This document shows, piece by piece, positions 39,143 through 50,332 of a stretch of 64,000 bases of DNA. The DNA is taken from assembly GCA_905250125.1 (NCBI GenBank), contig CAJNOL010001237.1, forward strand, positions 1 to 64,000. The letters run 5' to 3'. The position numbers and the translations under genes are program-made. The DNA comes from Rotaria sordida (lineage: Eukaryota; Rotifera; Eurotatoria; Philodinida; Philodinidae). Each line of letters begins with the position of its first letter. Position 1 is the first letter of the stretch. The notes under the pieces are model-generated. The model worked only from the letters and a program-made list of their open reading frames with translations, was not told the origin of the DNA and searched no databases.

Positions 39143-39495
39143 GGAAATCGCGATTTCCTGTAAAAATCGGGAAAATTTTTTTCAGTGATTTAATTGCAAT
39201 AACATCAGCAATTTTGATCACATCGGTTAACTTGATCAGAATTCTTTAGAATTAAGTTTCAACATTCAACATGCTCATTTATCGCATATAAATTAAACGA
39301 AAATACTATACGAAACTCTGTACAAGAAGTACATTATTGAAATAAAGAAAAAAACATTGCTATACATTCATTTCTATTTATTCGTCATTAAAATATTCTT
39401 TCAAATAATTTATATTTAGTTTTATTAATTTTAGTTTAAAAGCATAGATTCATAGAATAAAGAATTAATAAATTATTTTATGTTAGAATTGATGT

Positions 39496-42400
39496 TTAAA
39501 TTGAATCACATTTTGCATCAGCCATTTGACTTGTAATATTTGTTAAATTTGAACGAAAATTATTTCCAATAGATGAATATGGAAATATAAATAATAAAGC
39601 CGTACACGGCATAGCTATAATAAATAATATAAAGAAAAGACGATCAAGTACTAATGCAACATGTTGCCATTCATCTAAACGTTGTCGATATTCAAGTTTT
39701 AAGAATTCATTACCAACGTCATATTCATTGTGAAAATTTAATGGTAATAACCATTGTGTACGTATATGAGTTTTTACTTGATGTAAAACTTTAAGTAATT
39801 CAACAGCCTTGAAATAAATAATGACAAAAAAGAGAAAATAAATAATTTCAATTTTTTTTAATCTATTACCTGATGATTAGATGATTGAACTGGTGTTGTT
39901 ACAGTGAACAATTGACACATACGTTTTTCAATACTACTTAATCGTCTTGATCTTTTTTCTTGAATATTATATTTTAATACTTTACGATTTTTTAAATGTT
40001 TATTTACATTACAATAAACTAATGGACTTAAATAATCAAGTAAAATTATTTTCATATGTGTTGGTACACATGCTATATTTGATGTTGTTGGCCGATGATA
40101 TAAATATGAAACATAAACAGTCATAATACATGATAAAATAACTAGAAAAAAATTTGCATTACAAAATAATGTTAATATAGGTGTTTCATCATCCGATTTT
40201 GGTATATATCCACTAAGTAATTGTAAATAAATAACTAATGATAATAATATAGTTACATTTAATGTTAATTTTTCACCTGTTTGTGGTGGTAATAAAAATG
40301 TAAATAATGTTACAAATGAAACAAGTGTAAATGGTAAAATAATTTTCATAAAATAATGTACATAATTACGTTTTAATATTAATGTAAAACGTACAAGACT
40401 ATAATCAACTTGACCAAAATCAGATACACGTTCATCAGTTATTTCTGTATAAGAATTAATTAATTCCCATTCACCACGAATAAATGAACGACCTACAATA
40501 GGACGTCGTTGAATAAATTTTATTGATTGACCATCACGTGAACCACTACGTATTATTATTGTACAATGTTGATAATCAAATGGAAAATAAGTAGCACGAA
40601 CTTTACAAATTGTTTTCCATAAATCTTGAAACATAAATCGAACATATCCTGAAAACAACAAAAACAAATTCAAATATTGGTTCGAATATTCAATAAAGTT
40701 CTCTATTGAATGCATTCCATACTGGAATTTCATAGATGAACTGTGATAAGAAGGGTTTTTGAAAAGCCAAACACGGTAGATTTCAGGTCTAAGAAGACTG
40801 TATAAAAACTAGTAAGACTGAATAAAACGAAGACTTGCCACATATTCTACAAACTTCGCTTAAGAGGCTATAAACATCACAAAAAATGGCAAAAAAAGCA
40901 AAATCTATCATAGTATTGCTGAAAATTGGCTAAATAACGTATTGGTTTTTTTTTGTGATGATCATTACTTTTTAAGGAAAGGTCGTACAAAATGTGACAA
41001 GTCCTTATTCTATTCAAGATTTTGCGCTCTTTAAGATGGTACTCTTACTCATTTTTATAACGTCTTTTCGAACTTGAAAACTACTGGATTTGGTGTTTCA
41101 AAAACTTTCCTCTCATAGTCCATCTATGAAATTCCGCGATGAAATGCATTCGATAGAGAACCTCAGTGCCTATTCAAACTACAATTTCGGTTTGAATTAA
41201 ATGCTTGATATCGTAGAACACAATCAAAAACACCAATTGGTCTTATATGTTTTTGACCAATACTGTATGTTCAATGTTATTCTAAAATAATTGAATACTA
41301 TGCTTACGCGAGAACTACCTCAGCTAATACTCGCTGTTTGAGCTCATATTCGGTTCATAAGGCGGTCTCGGTAAGGCTAGAAAAATTTTAAAAGAGTTCG
41401 TTTCGATGGGTCTTTGGGGCCAAATTATGACCGTTTTACTGAATTTTCGATCGAGAATTAGGTAATTATCGAAAAATCAAATGATGGTATTTTCATCTAC
41501 AATTTCACCTATAAACAGGTCGAATGACTAGTAGAATATCATGAAAGTTTCAGCCAATGCTCGTTTATTGAGATATTGAATTTCTACGAAATAGTTGGTT
41601 GTCATAAAAATCGAGTTAACTTGAATTACTTGATTTTTTCGGTAAATACCTAAAGTGGGATCGAAAATTCAGTAAAACAGTCATAATTTGGCTCGAGAGG
41701 TCTATGAATATGAGCCTATTTAGGATTTTTCGACTCTTACCGAAATCTTCTTGTGAACTGAATATGAACTCAAACGACGAGTATCAGTTTGGATAGTTCT
41801 CTCGTCAGTAATTTTACATTGAATATTGATCTAACCATTGAATAGATTATAATCTAAACGGTTTCAATAGAAAACGAGTATGCACACATTGCATATTCTA
41901 CATTAAAAATGACTAAAAACTGCCTATTAATTCTAAAACTGCAAAAATAAGATTACAATTAAAAAACAAAATTCTTTTAATCTTTCTTTTTTTTTTGTTT
42001 TTAACAAAGAAAATCCTTAAAACCTACCGTCGTTTCGAAGAATCAATGCATAATGTTCTCTATTTCGTGAATATTTTCCATCGGCTGAATTGACTAAAAC
42101 AACATCTGGTGTCCATAAATAATTTGAACCGACAGAAAGTTCTGTTATATTATAGTCACTATCATTCCATGACATGTATGGATCACACCAAGCGCATATC
42201 AGTTGAACATTACTTGTTACTACCTATATTATTTTAGAGAATAATCATTGAACTATTAAAAAAAATCGAACGCTCAAACCTGTGCTTTTTCATCAACACT
42301 TTCAATTTGAAGTAAAATTAAATTTGTATGAACTTTATTGATGCCTACGACTGGACAAACTCGTCGATCATATGGTCTTTCAAGAAATAAAAATTTTCGA

Positions 42401-42504
42401 AGTTCAACTTCATTCGTATTGACATATGGAAATTGTAAAAGAATATTTAGTGATAAAAATAAAATTCCTTGTAAAACAATAAATAATTTAGTTGAATAAG
42501 TCAT
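39496..42504 (-). CDS. Nicotinic-type Cys-loop receptor subunit (non-alpha)
   Basis: Four exons, in transcript order 42504-42280, 42223-42028, 40648-39870 and 39807-39496, in phase, give 503 residues. After a signal peptide (about 1-30) comes a ligand-binding domain with WNDSDY, LWTPDVVLVNSADG and the Cys-loop Cys155-(13)-Cys169 containing FPFDYQHC. M1 starts YFMKIILPF. M2 reads GEKLTLNVTILLSL, where the GEK collar points to a cation channel. M3, a long intracellular loop, and M4 (DRLFFILFIIAMPC) follow. There is no vicinal Cys-Cys pair in loop C, so it is not a classical alpha subunit and may need a partner to bind acetylcholine. I started at the ATG that begins the signal peptide; acceptor-like CAG sites lie 9 and 18 bases upstream. 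Intron 2 (1,379 bases) holds two separate foldbacks. Confidence 0.9.
40676..41184. repeat. Foldback element, family B, copy 2
   Basis: Lies in the Cys-loop receptor intron 2. GTTCTCTATTGAATGCATT (40698) and GAATTTCATAGATGAACT (40724) pair with CATTCGATAGAGAAC and TCTATGAAATTCC near 41120-41160. AGTAAGACTGAATAAAACG (40821) pairs partially near 41030. The arms are about 220 bases. The GATGAACT(A/G)TG...TTTTCAGGTC core matches the 31213-31543 element, so the two belong to one family. Confidence 0.75.
41291..41829. repeat. Foldback element, second in the same intron
   Basis: The arms pair closely: GAGAACTA(C/T)C (41310) with GATAGTTCTC (41794), GTTTGAGCTCATATTC (41336) with GAATATGAACTCAAAC (41760), CCAAATTATGACCG (41419), and TTTTACTGAATTTTCGATC (41433) with GATCGAAAATTCAGTAAAA (41662). 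It is about 540 bases with a central loop of roughly 160 bases. It is unrelated to the neighbouring family B copy. Confidence 0.8.
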
Positions 42505-43634
42505 AACGTTATTCTGATTTGACTGAACAAATAAGTCAAAACAAAAAAAAATGTCTATAGACAGCAAAAGAGAGAAAAAAATCTAAGCAAATCTCGAAGG
42601 ATTGATCTTCTCTGTATGTAAATCGACCTCATATCGAAACTGACAAGCTCAGTCAATGACAGTCCTCTCGTTTCCATATATATGTTCTTTTCTTATATTT
42701 TTCTCTGTCTTTTTCTAATCGACAGAACTCTATTACTACGCACTAGTTGTTAATCCAGTTGAGACTAGCCTAAAGCCTTATTATATGAAATAAGAAAAAG
42801 GCGAACGACAAATTGAGAACATATCTTTATCGCTTGTCATTATGTCAAACATCGATTATTATTTCGTTTTATTTTAACAAAATGATTGTATGCCACTCCA
42901 TCATTATAAATAATTGTGACTGTAACAAAATAAAAGAAAAAGGCTTATTCATACAAAAATATACATAAAATGGTTTAATGCTTGTTTTTTGTTTTCTTCA
43001 TCTTTTTTTTTTCTCTAAAAGTTACAAGCAGTGAAATAAAGACAGAACAATGTAAAATGTTGCTATGAGATGTTGGTAGCCAAGTTGACATCGAACTATT
43101 TGAAAATAACAAACAAAACTCTCAAATACTCTCCTTGATCAATTGTGTTCTTTGTATTGTCAAGCAAAGAAAAAGAGAAAGAGTGAACCAGACAGAATTT
43201 GTTTGGACTAATAATGACACTTTTTTATACAAAAATGTAAAACTGAGCATTGCATTTAAATAAAATTTTATATGAAAAAAAAAAAGGTATCCTGTTAATG
43301 ATGCTTTGATTAAGATACTTTCATTGAATACGGAACATTTCAATAATAGAAAAAAAGCATGTAAAAAAAAAACATGAGAATATATAACGTTGCTACATTC
43401 TTCTTTTATAATTGTTTCAATTTTTCTATTTCGATTTGTTTTATTGACATATATAATTGCACGTCGGAAAGAATAGTGAAGTCTACTATAGTGCATTTGG
43501 TTGTCATCGTTAATAAGAGTAAACAGAATACTACAAAACTATACTTTTCTTTTTTTTTTTTTTTTTGTTAAATCAAAATAATTAGTAAGTACGAATTTGT
43601 TTTTATTTTAAACATGAACATCTAATTTTTAGAT
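42505..43634. other. Divergent intergenic region
   Basis: About 1.1 kb between the minus-strand receptor gene and the plus-strand TBATA gene, so it holds both promoters. AT-rich, with long poly-A/T runs (43545-43566). No gene or repeat is evident. Confidence 0.55.
43622..43632 (+). promoter_or_regulatory. 3' splice acceptor beside TBATA start
   Basis: CTAATTTTTAG ends two bases before the ATG at 43635. CTAAT resembles a branch-point sequence. This is the tightest example in the window of an acceptor next to a start codon, fitting trans-splicing or a 5'-UTR intron. Confidence 0.45.
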
Positions 43635-46600
43635 ATGGCACTTTTCGAACAAACACCTTCGCGTAGTGGTTCACGTTTTGGAAAACTTTCATCAAATATG
43701 TTCTTTACTCGAAATACAGCTAAACCAAAACGTGTACGACATATTGAAGGTAGTTAAGATATTTCTAAAATGATTTGTTTTTTTTAATCATTTATCGGTT
43801 TTTTTTTTCTTAATAAAGGACTTAATGGTGCATTGATTTGTAGTGTAAATGATGATCCGTCTGTTGTTCGTTCAACGTCTGCTACTTCGCTTGGTTTTAG
43901 TCCAACTAATTTACATTTGTTTGAAACTTCACGTCGTGCTGAACGATTAGTTCCTCCAATGGGTTTTTGGAATACTTATGGTGTTAGTAAGTTTTTTGTA
44001 TTATATTGTTTGTTTTTTTCTTCACAAATATATTTTTCAAGTTCAAGATACAGAACGTTGGCGACAAGAATTGGCTTCTTTAGCAAGTGCTAGTGGACTT
44101 GGACTTGAGAAAGATGAACATAAACATTATAATAGACCAGCAACTATAACTGATCAACAACATGCTTCACGTTCTGGTGCACATTATTCAACTCGAACAG
44201 GTCGTTTTAATGAAGGAACTGCAAAATCACGAGGACGTACAGGTTCTAAACATGCTACACCATATTCAGATATGTTATTTAATGTACCTGAACACGAAAG
44301 AGAAATGTGGGTAAGAGACAAACAAATTATTTTGTTTTTATTATTACGAATCAAAATTACAAGAAAAATTCATATGAAAATATTCCAAAAGAACAAAGGA
44401 ATCGAGAATATTAAACTTTACTCTTATATTGAATACAAACATCTTAAGATTTTTTTTTTATGAGAATTTCAAAAATATAACAGTTGACATAATTAGTAGA
44501 GTATAAATAATCATGTAAAATACTAATTAAAATATCTCATAATTGAAAAGGTTTCTATAAATTAGATGTTACAAGTACTTTGTCAACTTCTTGGTACAAG
44601 TAATTTGGAAGATGTTCAATCATGGCTTGTTTCTGCTTCACAAACTGGTTTGTTCATTTGTTTTATATTATCTATCATAACGACATTTATTTCTGTTTTC
44701 AAAGAAAAAGAACAAGCTCGTACAATGATTAGTTCTGCACTTCAAGGATTAAAAGAATCTGAACGTACAACAAATCAATCAGAACAATCGGTTGATCTTA
44801 ATACATTATCAAATTTTATTGAAAAGTAAACTAAATTTAACAAGTATATTTTTCGGAAACTCACATATATTTTTGAAGAAAATAGTGAATGTAAGTTTTG
44901 AGTCGAAGTTTTTCGGCTGTCACTCCTTCATTACAGACTTTAGCTACGGAAGACAATAGGTGTTAGATTTTTTTCTGACTACGTCAAATATCACTATCCA
45001 CAAGTAGAATAGTATGACAGCTCATCAGTTGAGTGTCGGTATTGATTTCAGATTGACTGACCTACCCACATTAGTACTGTCGTGAAAAATCCCGACTGCT
45101 TCCGTTTCTGCATTAAACCATCAATTGAATTATTCAATAATTTAATAACAATGATCGTCGCTTTCAAGGGCTTTCTAGATAGAACAAGCGTGCTTGTAAA
45201 CGACTGTAAGTGGTCATTATTGGCGTATTACATTACATGAATCAATATTAAGATCGCGTTTCTCTCAATATGATAATGAGAAAGGTGATTGTTTACGAAG
45301 TTTGTATACGGATTTCGTATTCTTGGTCCAGAGACATCAGTCCTCCGTTAATGAAATCCTAATGCGTAGTTGCTCTTTTTTTGTTATCTTTTGCGGTCAT
45401 ATGTACTATAGTTACCATATGGTAGCTATGTTACAGACAAACAGACACACGTGAATTCCCGCTTCTAGACTCTATCCTTGCAGTCTAGGGAATAAAATTG
45501 ATTGCTTCTCTGACGATCGATTATCTGGAAAAACAACTATAGTCTGTCAGAGATTTTTCAGTATGCATGTTTTGCATTAATATAATGAGATAAAGAACAT
45601 ATGTGAGTTCCACAGTTTAGCCTGAATGTGACTGCACTAAAAAGCTTTTTATTCATATGTTTTCGATTTAGACAAAAAAATGAAGAAAAACAAGCATCAC
45701 AAAAATACATGAAAGAATCTGTTAATCGTCCTCCATCAACATTACAATCAATCAATGAAGAACAACAAAATGATTATCATTTAGGTGATGCATGGACTAA
45801 TTTAATAAATAATAATTATTCGAATTCATCATCACAAAATGCATCAACATATAAACGTTCTCATCAAAATTATAATCGACGTTCATATTCATCATTTGAT
45901 ACAGGATCATCAAATGATAAAACTAATTTATTTAATGNNNNNNNNNNGGCAACAATCCAAACAATTACAAACACCTTTACGACGATCATCATCAACACAT
46001 CAACAAAAACATCCTGTTGAATCACTTCAATTATATGATGATGATGATGATGACGATGATGATAATAATAATATTGACAATAAAATAAACATAAACGAAC
46101 ATGAAAATGATGAACAACAACGAAAAGAAATAATACTTCCTCCAATTAAAATAAAAGAATCATCGAATCAAAATGATAATGAAAAATTACGTAAAATTCG
46201 TGAATTAAAAAATAAATTATCACGTCAAGAAGAAGAATCGAAAAAACAAATTAATGAATTACAATTAAAACAATCACGTCTTGAAAATGCTCTTAAATTA
46301 CTTACTAAACAAACATCATCCCAAAGAAAACGTCATCAACAAACTCATGATAATATTGAAAGTAAATTTTTTTTTTGTTATTAATTAATTGATTTTCTTG
46401 TGATTGATTGTTTTTTTTTCTTTATAAATGAAGATTTTGATGCATCTCCTACCAATCTCATGATTGAAACACAAAAAGAAAATGATCGTCGTTATCATGG
46501 CAGACAACAAGAAATACATTCATCAGGTAAGCAACAAAAATCGAGATTGTAATAATCAAGTCTAGATTTGAGTTTGTAACTTTAGAAAATATTAAAATAC

Positions 46601-46699
46601 AAATAATTTTTTTCTCATCTAGATAATCGACCGACGAAATCTTATTCTGGTATATGGAAACCCGATGCATCAACACTTCATCGCCTCCAAGGAAATTAA
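43635..46699 (+). CDS. TBATA: TBATA/Spatial family protein
   Basis: Eight exons: 43635-43749, 43819-43986, 44042-44310, 44566-44647, 44705-44825, 45672-46361 (with a gap), 46434-46526, 46623-46699. The start (FGKLSSNMFFTRNTAKPKRV, then a His-Ile-x-x-Leu-x-Gly element) matches vertebrate TBATA. So do RWRQELASLAS, YSTRTGRF and LQVLCQLLGTSNLEDVQSWL. TBATA (thymus, brain and testis associated) has poorly known function, linked to spermatogenesis and microtubules. After the family core comes an extension with an Asp/Asn run (from a GAT repeat at about 46037-46065), a coiled coil (about 46190-46320) and a basic end. Exon 6 is broken by ten Ns at 45938-45947. The frame differs on the two sides, so the true gap length is not ten. 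Exon 3 has two in-frame acceptors six bases apart. An AATAAA signal lies at 46744. Confidence 0.85.
44853..45613. repeat. Possible inverted-repeat insertion in TBATA intron 5
   Basis: GGAAACTCACATATATT at 44853 and the reverse complement of GAACATATGTGAGTTCC ending at 45613 nearly match, which suggests terminal repeats of about 16 bases. A local hairpin at about 45268-45300 is also visible. Inner arms do not pair clearly. It accounts for most of the 846-base intron, but the evidence is thin. Confidence 0.35.
45938..45947. other. Assembly gap (10 N)
   Basis: Ten consecutive Ns inside TBATA exon 6. Coding sequence is clear on both sides but in different frames, so the number of Ns is a placeholder. 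Confidence 0.98.
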
Positions 46700-46811
46700 T
46701 ACAAATTTTTATATTTATCTCAAAAAAAAAACTAATGTGAAAGAATAAAGCAAAAAAAAAGTACATTAAAAATGTTTCGAAAAAAGAAACGAAATGTTTG
46801 TTTTTTTATTC

Positions 46812-48006
46812 TCATCCAATTCGATTTCTATATGTAGAAAAAAGATAAAGAATTTGTGAAACTAATGTAAAACTTGATAATATTAATGATATAATTTCTA
46901 AACCAGCTGACCAATCAAGTCGAATATCATAATCACTAGCAGCTATTTGCCGAATATTTTGTTCAAAATCAGTAGTTAAATTTCGATGTTCTAAACAATA
47001 CAAAAAATAAACAAAATATCAATTTTTTTTTTCTTTTCAACATACTTTGTTGCATTAAACGATAATTTAAATTATAACGATATTCAAATAAATCATATGA
47101 CATTGTTGAACTAAGTAAAATAAGTGTTATAAGAATAAATATAAAAGCAATAAATAGAAGAGATATTGTTGTAATAGCAATACCAAGATGTGTTTTATAT
47201 TTAAATTGATTAATAAGTAAATGTAAATAAATTGAAATAATAGATAAACTAAGTGTAAATATTGTTATAATTGTACTTGATATAAAACTTTTATTTATTG
47301 ATGAATAATTACAACGATAAGGATTACCAGCTATATTACAAAAACGTTGAGCTTCAATTGGTTGAATTTTATTTAATAAATAAGATAGATTTTTATTATA
47401 TGGTAAATATTTATTTTCATCACAAATAAGATAAATTTTACTAGTATTTAAAACACCATCAATAAGTCGATTTTCACAACGGTGAAATAAACCAATAAAA
47501 ATTGTTTCACTAGGAATTCGACGATGTTCATAGATTCTAAAGTAAAAATTCTTTTTTTAAGTCTAAGTGAGAAAAAAAATTTTTATATAAAATGTTTATT
47601 CCGAAATCTTTCGAGATGTTTATATATACATTTTTCCTGACTCATTAATATTTAAAAAACTGGAACTTTTTGTTTTTTTTTTACTTAATTAATCTCATCG
47701 ATTATTTCCATATCGAAATAATTATTTGTAGATTTTCATTAATACACTTATTCGGTATTGATAAGTATAACTCAGAGTTTTAGTATGATCAAATCGAAAT
47801 TCATTCTCTTTGAATATATGTATGTACGGTACATAATTCTCCACTTGAAACACTCAGTAACATAAGATGAAAATGGTTTTTTTTTATTGATTTTGGAAGA
47901 CAACTTACTTCCATCGTGGACATTCCATTGCAATTATATGAAATATTAATGTGAAAATAGCCAGTAATAAACCAGTACTAAGATAAATACGACTTATTTC
48001 CAACAT
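46812..48006 (-). CDS. Four-TM claudin-like membrane protein
   Basis: Three exons, in transcript order 48006-47909, 47536-47046 and 46990-46812, in phase, give 255 residues. TM1 (about 7-28) is followed by an extracellular loop with IGLFHRCEN, a variant of the claudin GLWxxC motif, and further cysteines (LICDE, RFCNIA, YRCNY). Three more hydrophobic helices follow: STIITIFTLSLSIISIYLHLL, then TTISLLFIAFIFILITLILL, then, after the loop LDWSAG, the last one near the end (IISLILSSFTLVSQILYLF). The topology and motifs suggest the broad PMP22/claudin/clarin group; the subfamily is uncertain. It ends 113 bases from TBATA, tail to tail. An acceptor TTCATAG lies about 45 bases before the ATG. It shows little similarity to the other claudin-like gene at 24136 beyond the fold. 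Confidence 0.7.
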
Positions 48007-50332
48007 ATTTAAGTCAATAAATGAATGTGATTATATATGAATATTAACTACCTATGAACACGAACAAAAGAAAAGGTCATACACACTTCAATAGATGATT
48101 ACATAAACGAAAGTAATCGAATTACGATAATCATTCATTATGTCTTTTCAAAATGCACTTGTGATCATATAAGAAAAACAGTCATTTTAAGTCTTAATAT
48201 TGTGTTTATATCATGTACTTTATTATAAATACAATAAAAAAAAAAAGAGACTGTTCTCTTTTTTTCTCTTTACTGGCATTCGGCATCTTTTTATTCCGTT
48301 TAATTTAGCTTGTGTCCGATAACACGGTAAAGAAGAACGAGATTTTATTCATTTGTTTTCTTTTATTTGTACCTTTTTTTTTTCTTTCTTTATTCTCTTT
48401 ATGACATAACTAGTTCTTTCTCACCTGTTGTTCATAATGATTGAATACCAAATTTATAAGAAGTATCACTTTCAATTTTTTTTTTCTTATTGAAATTTTT
48501 AACAAGAAATTCAATACTTTCATTTAATTGTTATCTATGATTTATTCCTTGAAAATTAAACACAGTTGTTCGATGAATTTTCGATTGTTTTTTAAAGTTT
48601 AAAAATAGAAATTAAGAAAAACAAAATTAATTAATATTAAAAATACATATAAACATATTGCTAATGATCAAATTTTAATTATAATAGAAAAATTTCTAGT
48701 AGAAAGTCGTTAAATTTCTCGGTAATAATATGTCAAATTAAATTATATATTTTGTTTTTATTCAAAAGAAAATTCTATATTAATTTTTCCTGCGTAGTAC
48801 AACATCAGTTGTTCATTAACACTGAAATGTCAAATTGTTATAATATTTTCATAGTTGCTTGGTACCTAAGCTGACAATTACTCAAAAAAAAACAAATTAA
48901 TTCTTCGGATGCTGCAAATAGTTTGAATGTTTATCAATTTATTTAAAAATAAAAATCTTTTTGTAATTGTTAATAACGCATTATTTAAACGATTGGGATT
49001 TTTTACAAGTAAAATTCATCAGTCAATCTTCCCTCAATAAAATGTTTTTTTTTTTCATTTGAAGTCGTCTCGGCAATGCGACAACCGAAACATCCAACGA
49101 GATGTTCTTGTCCAAAATTTTCTATTGAACGTGGCTCTTTTTACTCATATTCTTTTGTACTTTATGTTACATTCATTGTACTATATCAATGAAATAAATA
49201 ACGAGTGAACCAATAGTTTCGCAATCAAATAAAAGTGTTTCTAAGAAATCAAAAGCTATAAGCTAGGATTAGAATTTAGCCCTCTTTTCGAATGTAGCCT
49301 AAGAAATGTTGACTCAACCTTTGTTCGAGACTACACGGATAATCTTTGAGAGGCTCAAAGAAAATTAGTTTAGACGGAAAATTGTCCCACATATTTTTTG
49401 TAGTTTCATTATTGTGACTCGAAAGTAAAAAGATCAAATCTTTATTAATATACCAACTCGTACAGCAAAAGGTATCCTACAAAATGTACTATAACACTTG
49501 GATAAAAAATACAGCTTACTTCAATATAACATTTTGTAAAGAAGTGTCCGCTCGACAAAAAGATCGACTCCGATAATTTTTAGCACCTTCGAAAAAGGAC
49601 GTAGAGGGATTAACAAAAGTCGGTTGATTCAGTATTCAATTCGGTTTTTTTTTGTAGGGTCTTTCAAATATTCTCGCACCACTCTCAAACAAAAATAGAC
49701 ACAATATGTCTAATTCCATATTCAGAAAGAACATCATATTTCTGATCATCGCTCATAGTTTTTGATTTGTCTGGTATACTTCAAGATAATCATGAACAAT
49801 TGTTATTTGATGTGGTTCTTCATTTAGTATGCAGCCTATGACAGTGATGTTTTTGGCAAGGTTCATTTTAGAATTTTCAGAAAAAGTAGCAACAATGGTA
49901 TTAAAATTACAAGAAAAATAAATTAAAGATCTTAAATAGAAACTAGTATCTTGTTTTAATAATATCATTAAAGTTGAACTATTGAAAAACCGTCTTGTCT
50001 AACGACTAAAGTCAAAAGTTGCCACATCTACTTTGTAATTTTATTTTCAATAGAATACTTGTTTTTTTCCCTTTTCAAGAAAATTTGAAGTGATACTGTT
50101 CCATTCATACTCGATTAAATAAGAAAATGCAAAAAAAAAAAGAAAAAAAAAATTGTCACTTGAAAAAATGAAGCTAGTATTTTCACCCACTCCTTTTCTC
50201 GCCTTTTTTTGTCTTGAATAGCTCGTCTCCTTTTATTTTTTTTAATTTCACCATACATTTACTTATTTCTTTTTTCTCTTTTATTACTCAAATTAAAAGC
50301 AAAAAAGTTTTTATTGTGTGTGAAAAAAAGGA
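48007..50332. other. Divergent intergenic region
   Basis: About 2.3 kb between divergent genes. AT-rich, with no supported coding frame. A 71-codon minus-strand frame at 49753-49968 has no family or splice support. Confidence 0.55.

Larger units (their letters stand above)
36964..39495. other. Gene-poor stretch with one possible exon
   Basis: Apart from the 137-base hairpin and a possible isolated exon at 38992-39142, I see no gene. An (AT)n run lies near 38526. The dispersed motif AAAATCGGCTCAG near 38790 is shared, inverted, with the region near 13600. Confidence 0.5.

Noticed and set aside
40649-40733. Upstream extension of Cys-loop receptor exon 3 to an ATG at 40733
   Set aside because: The stretch lies inside the intron, partly in a foldback arm, and a good acceptor at 40649-40650 joins in phase to the preceding ligand-binding exon.
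44826-45671. Full-length foldback in TBATA intron 5
   Set aside because: Only about 16 bases at the ends match as inverted repeats and the arms do not pair clearly, so it is kept only as a low-confidence repeat.
49753-49968. 71-codon minus-strand frame in the intergenic region
   Set aside because: No domain, no splice partners, and composition like the surrounding non-coding DNA.
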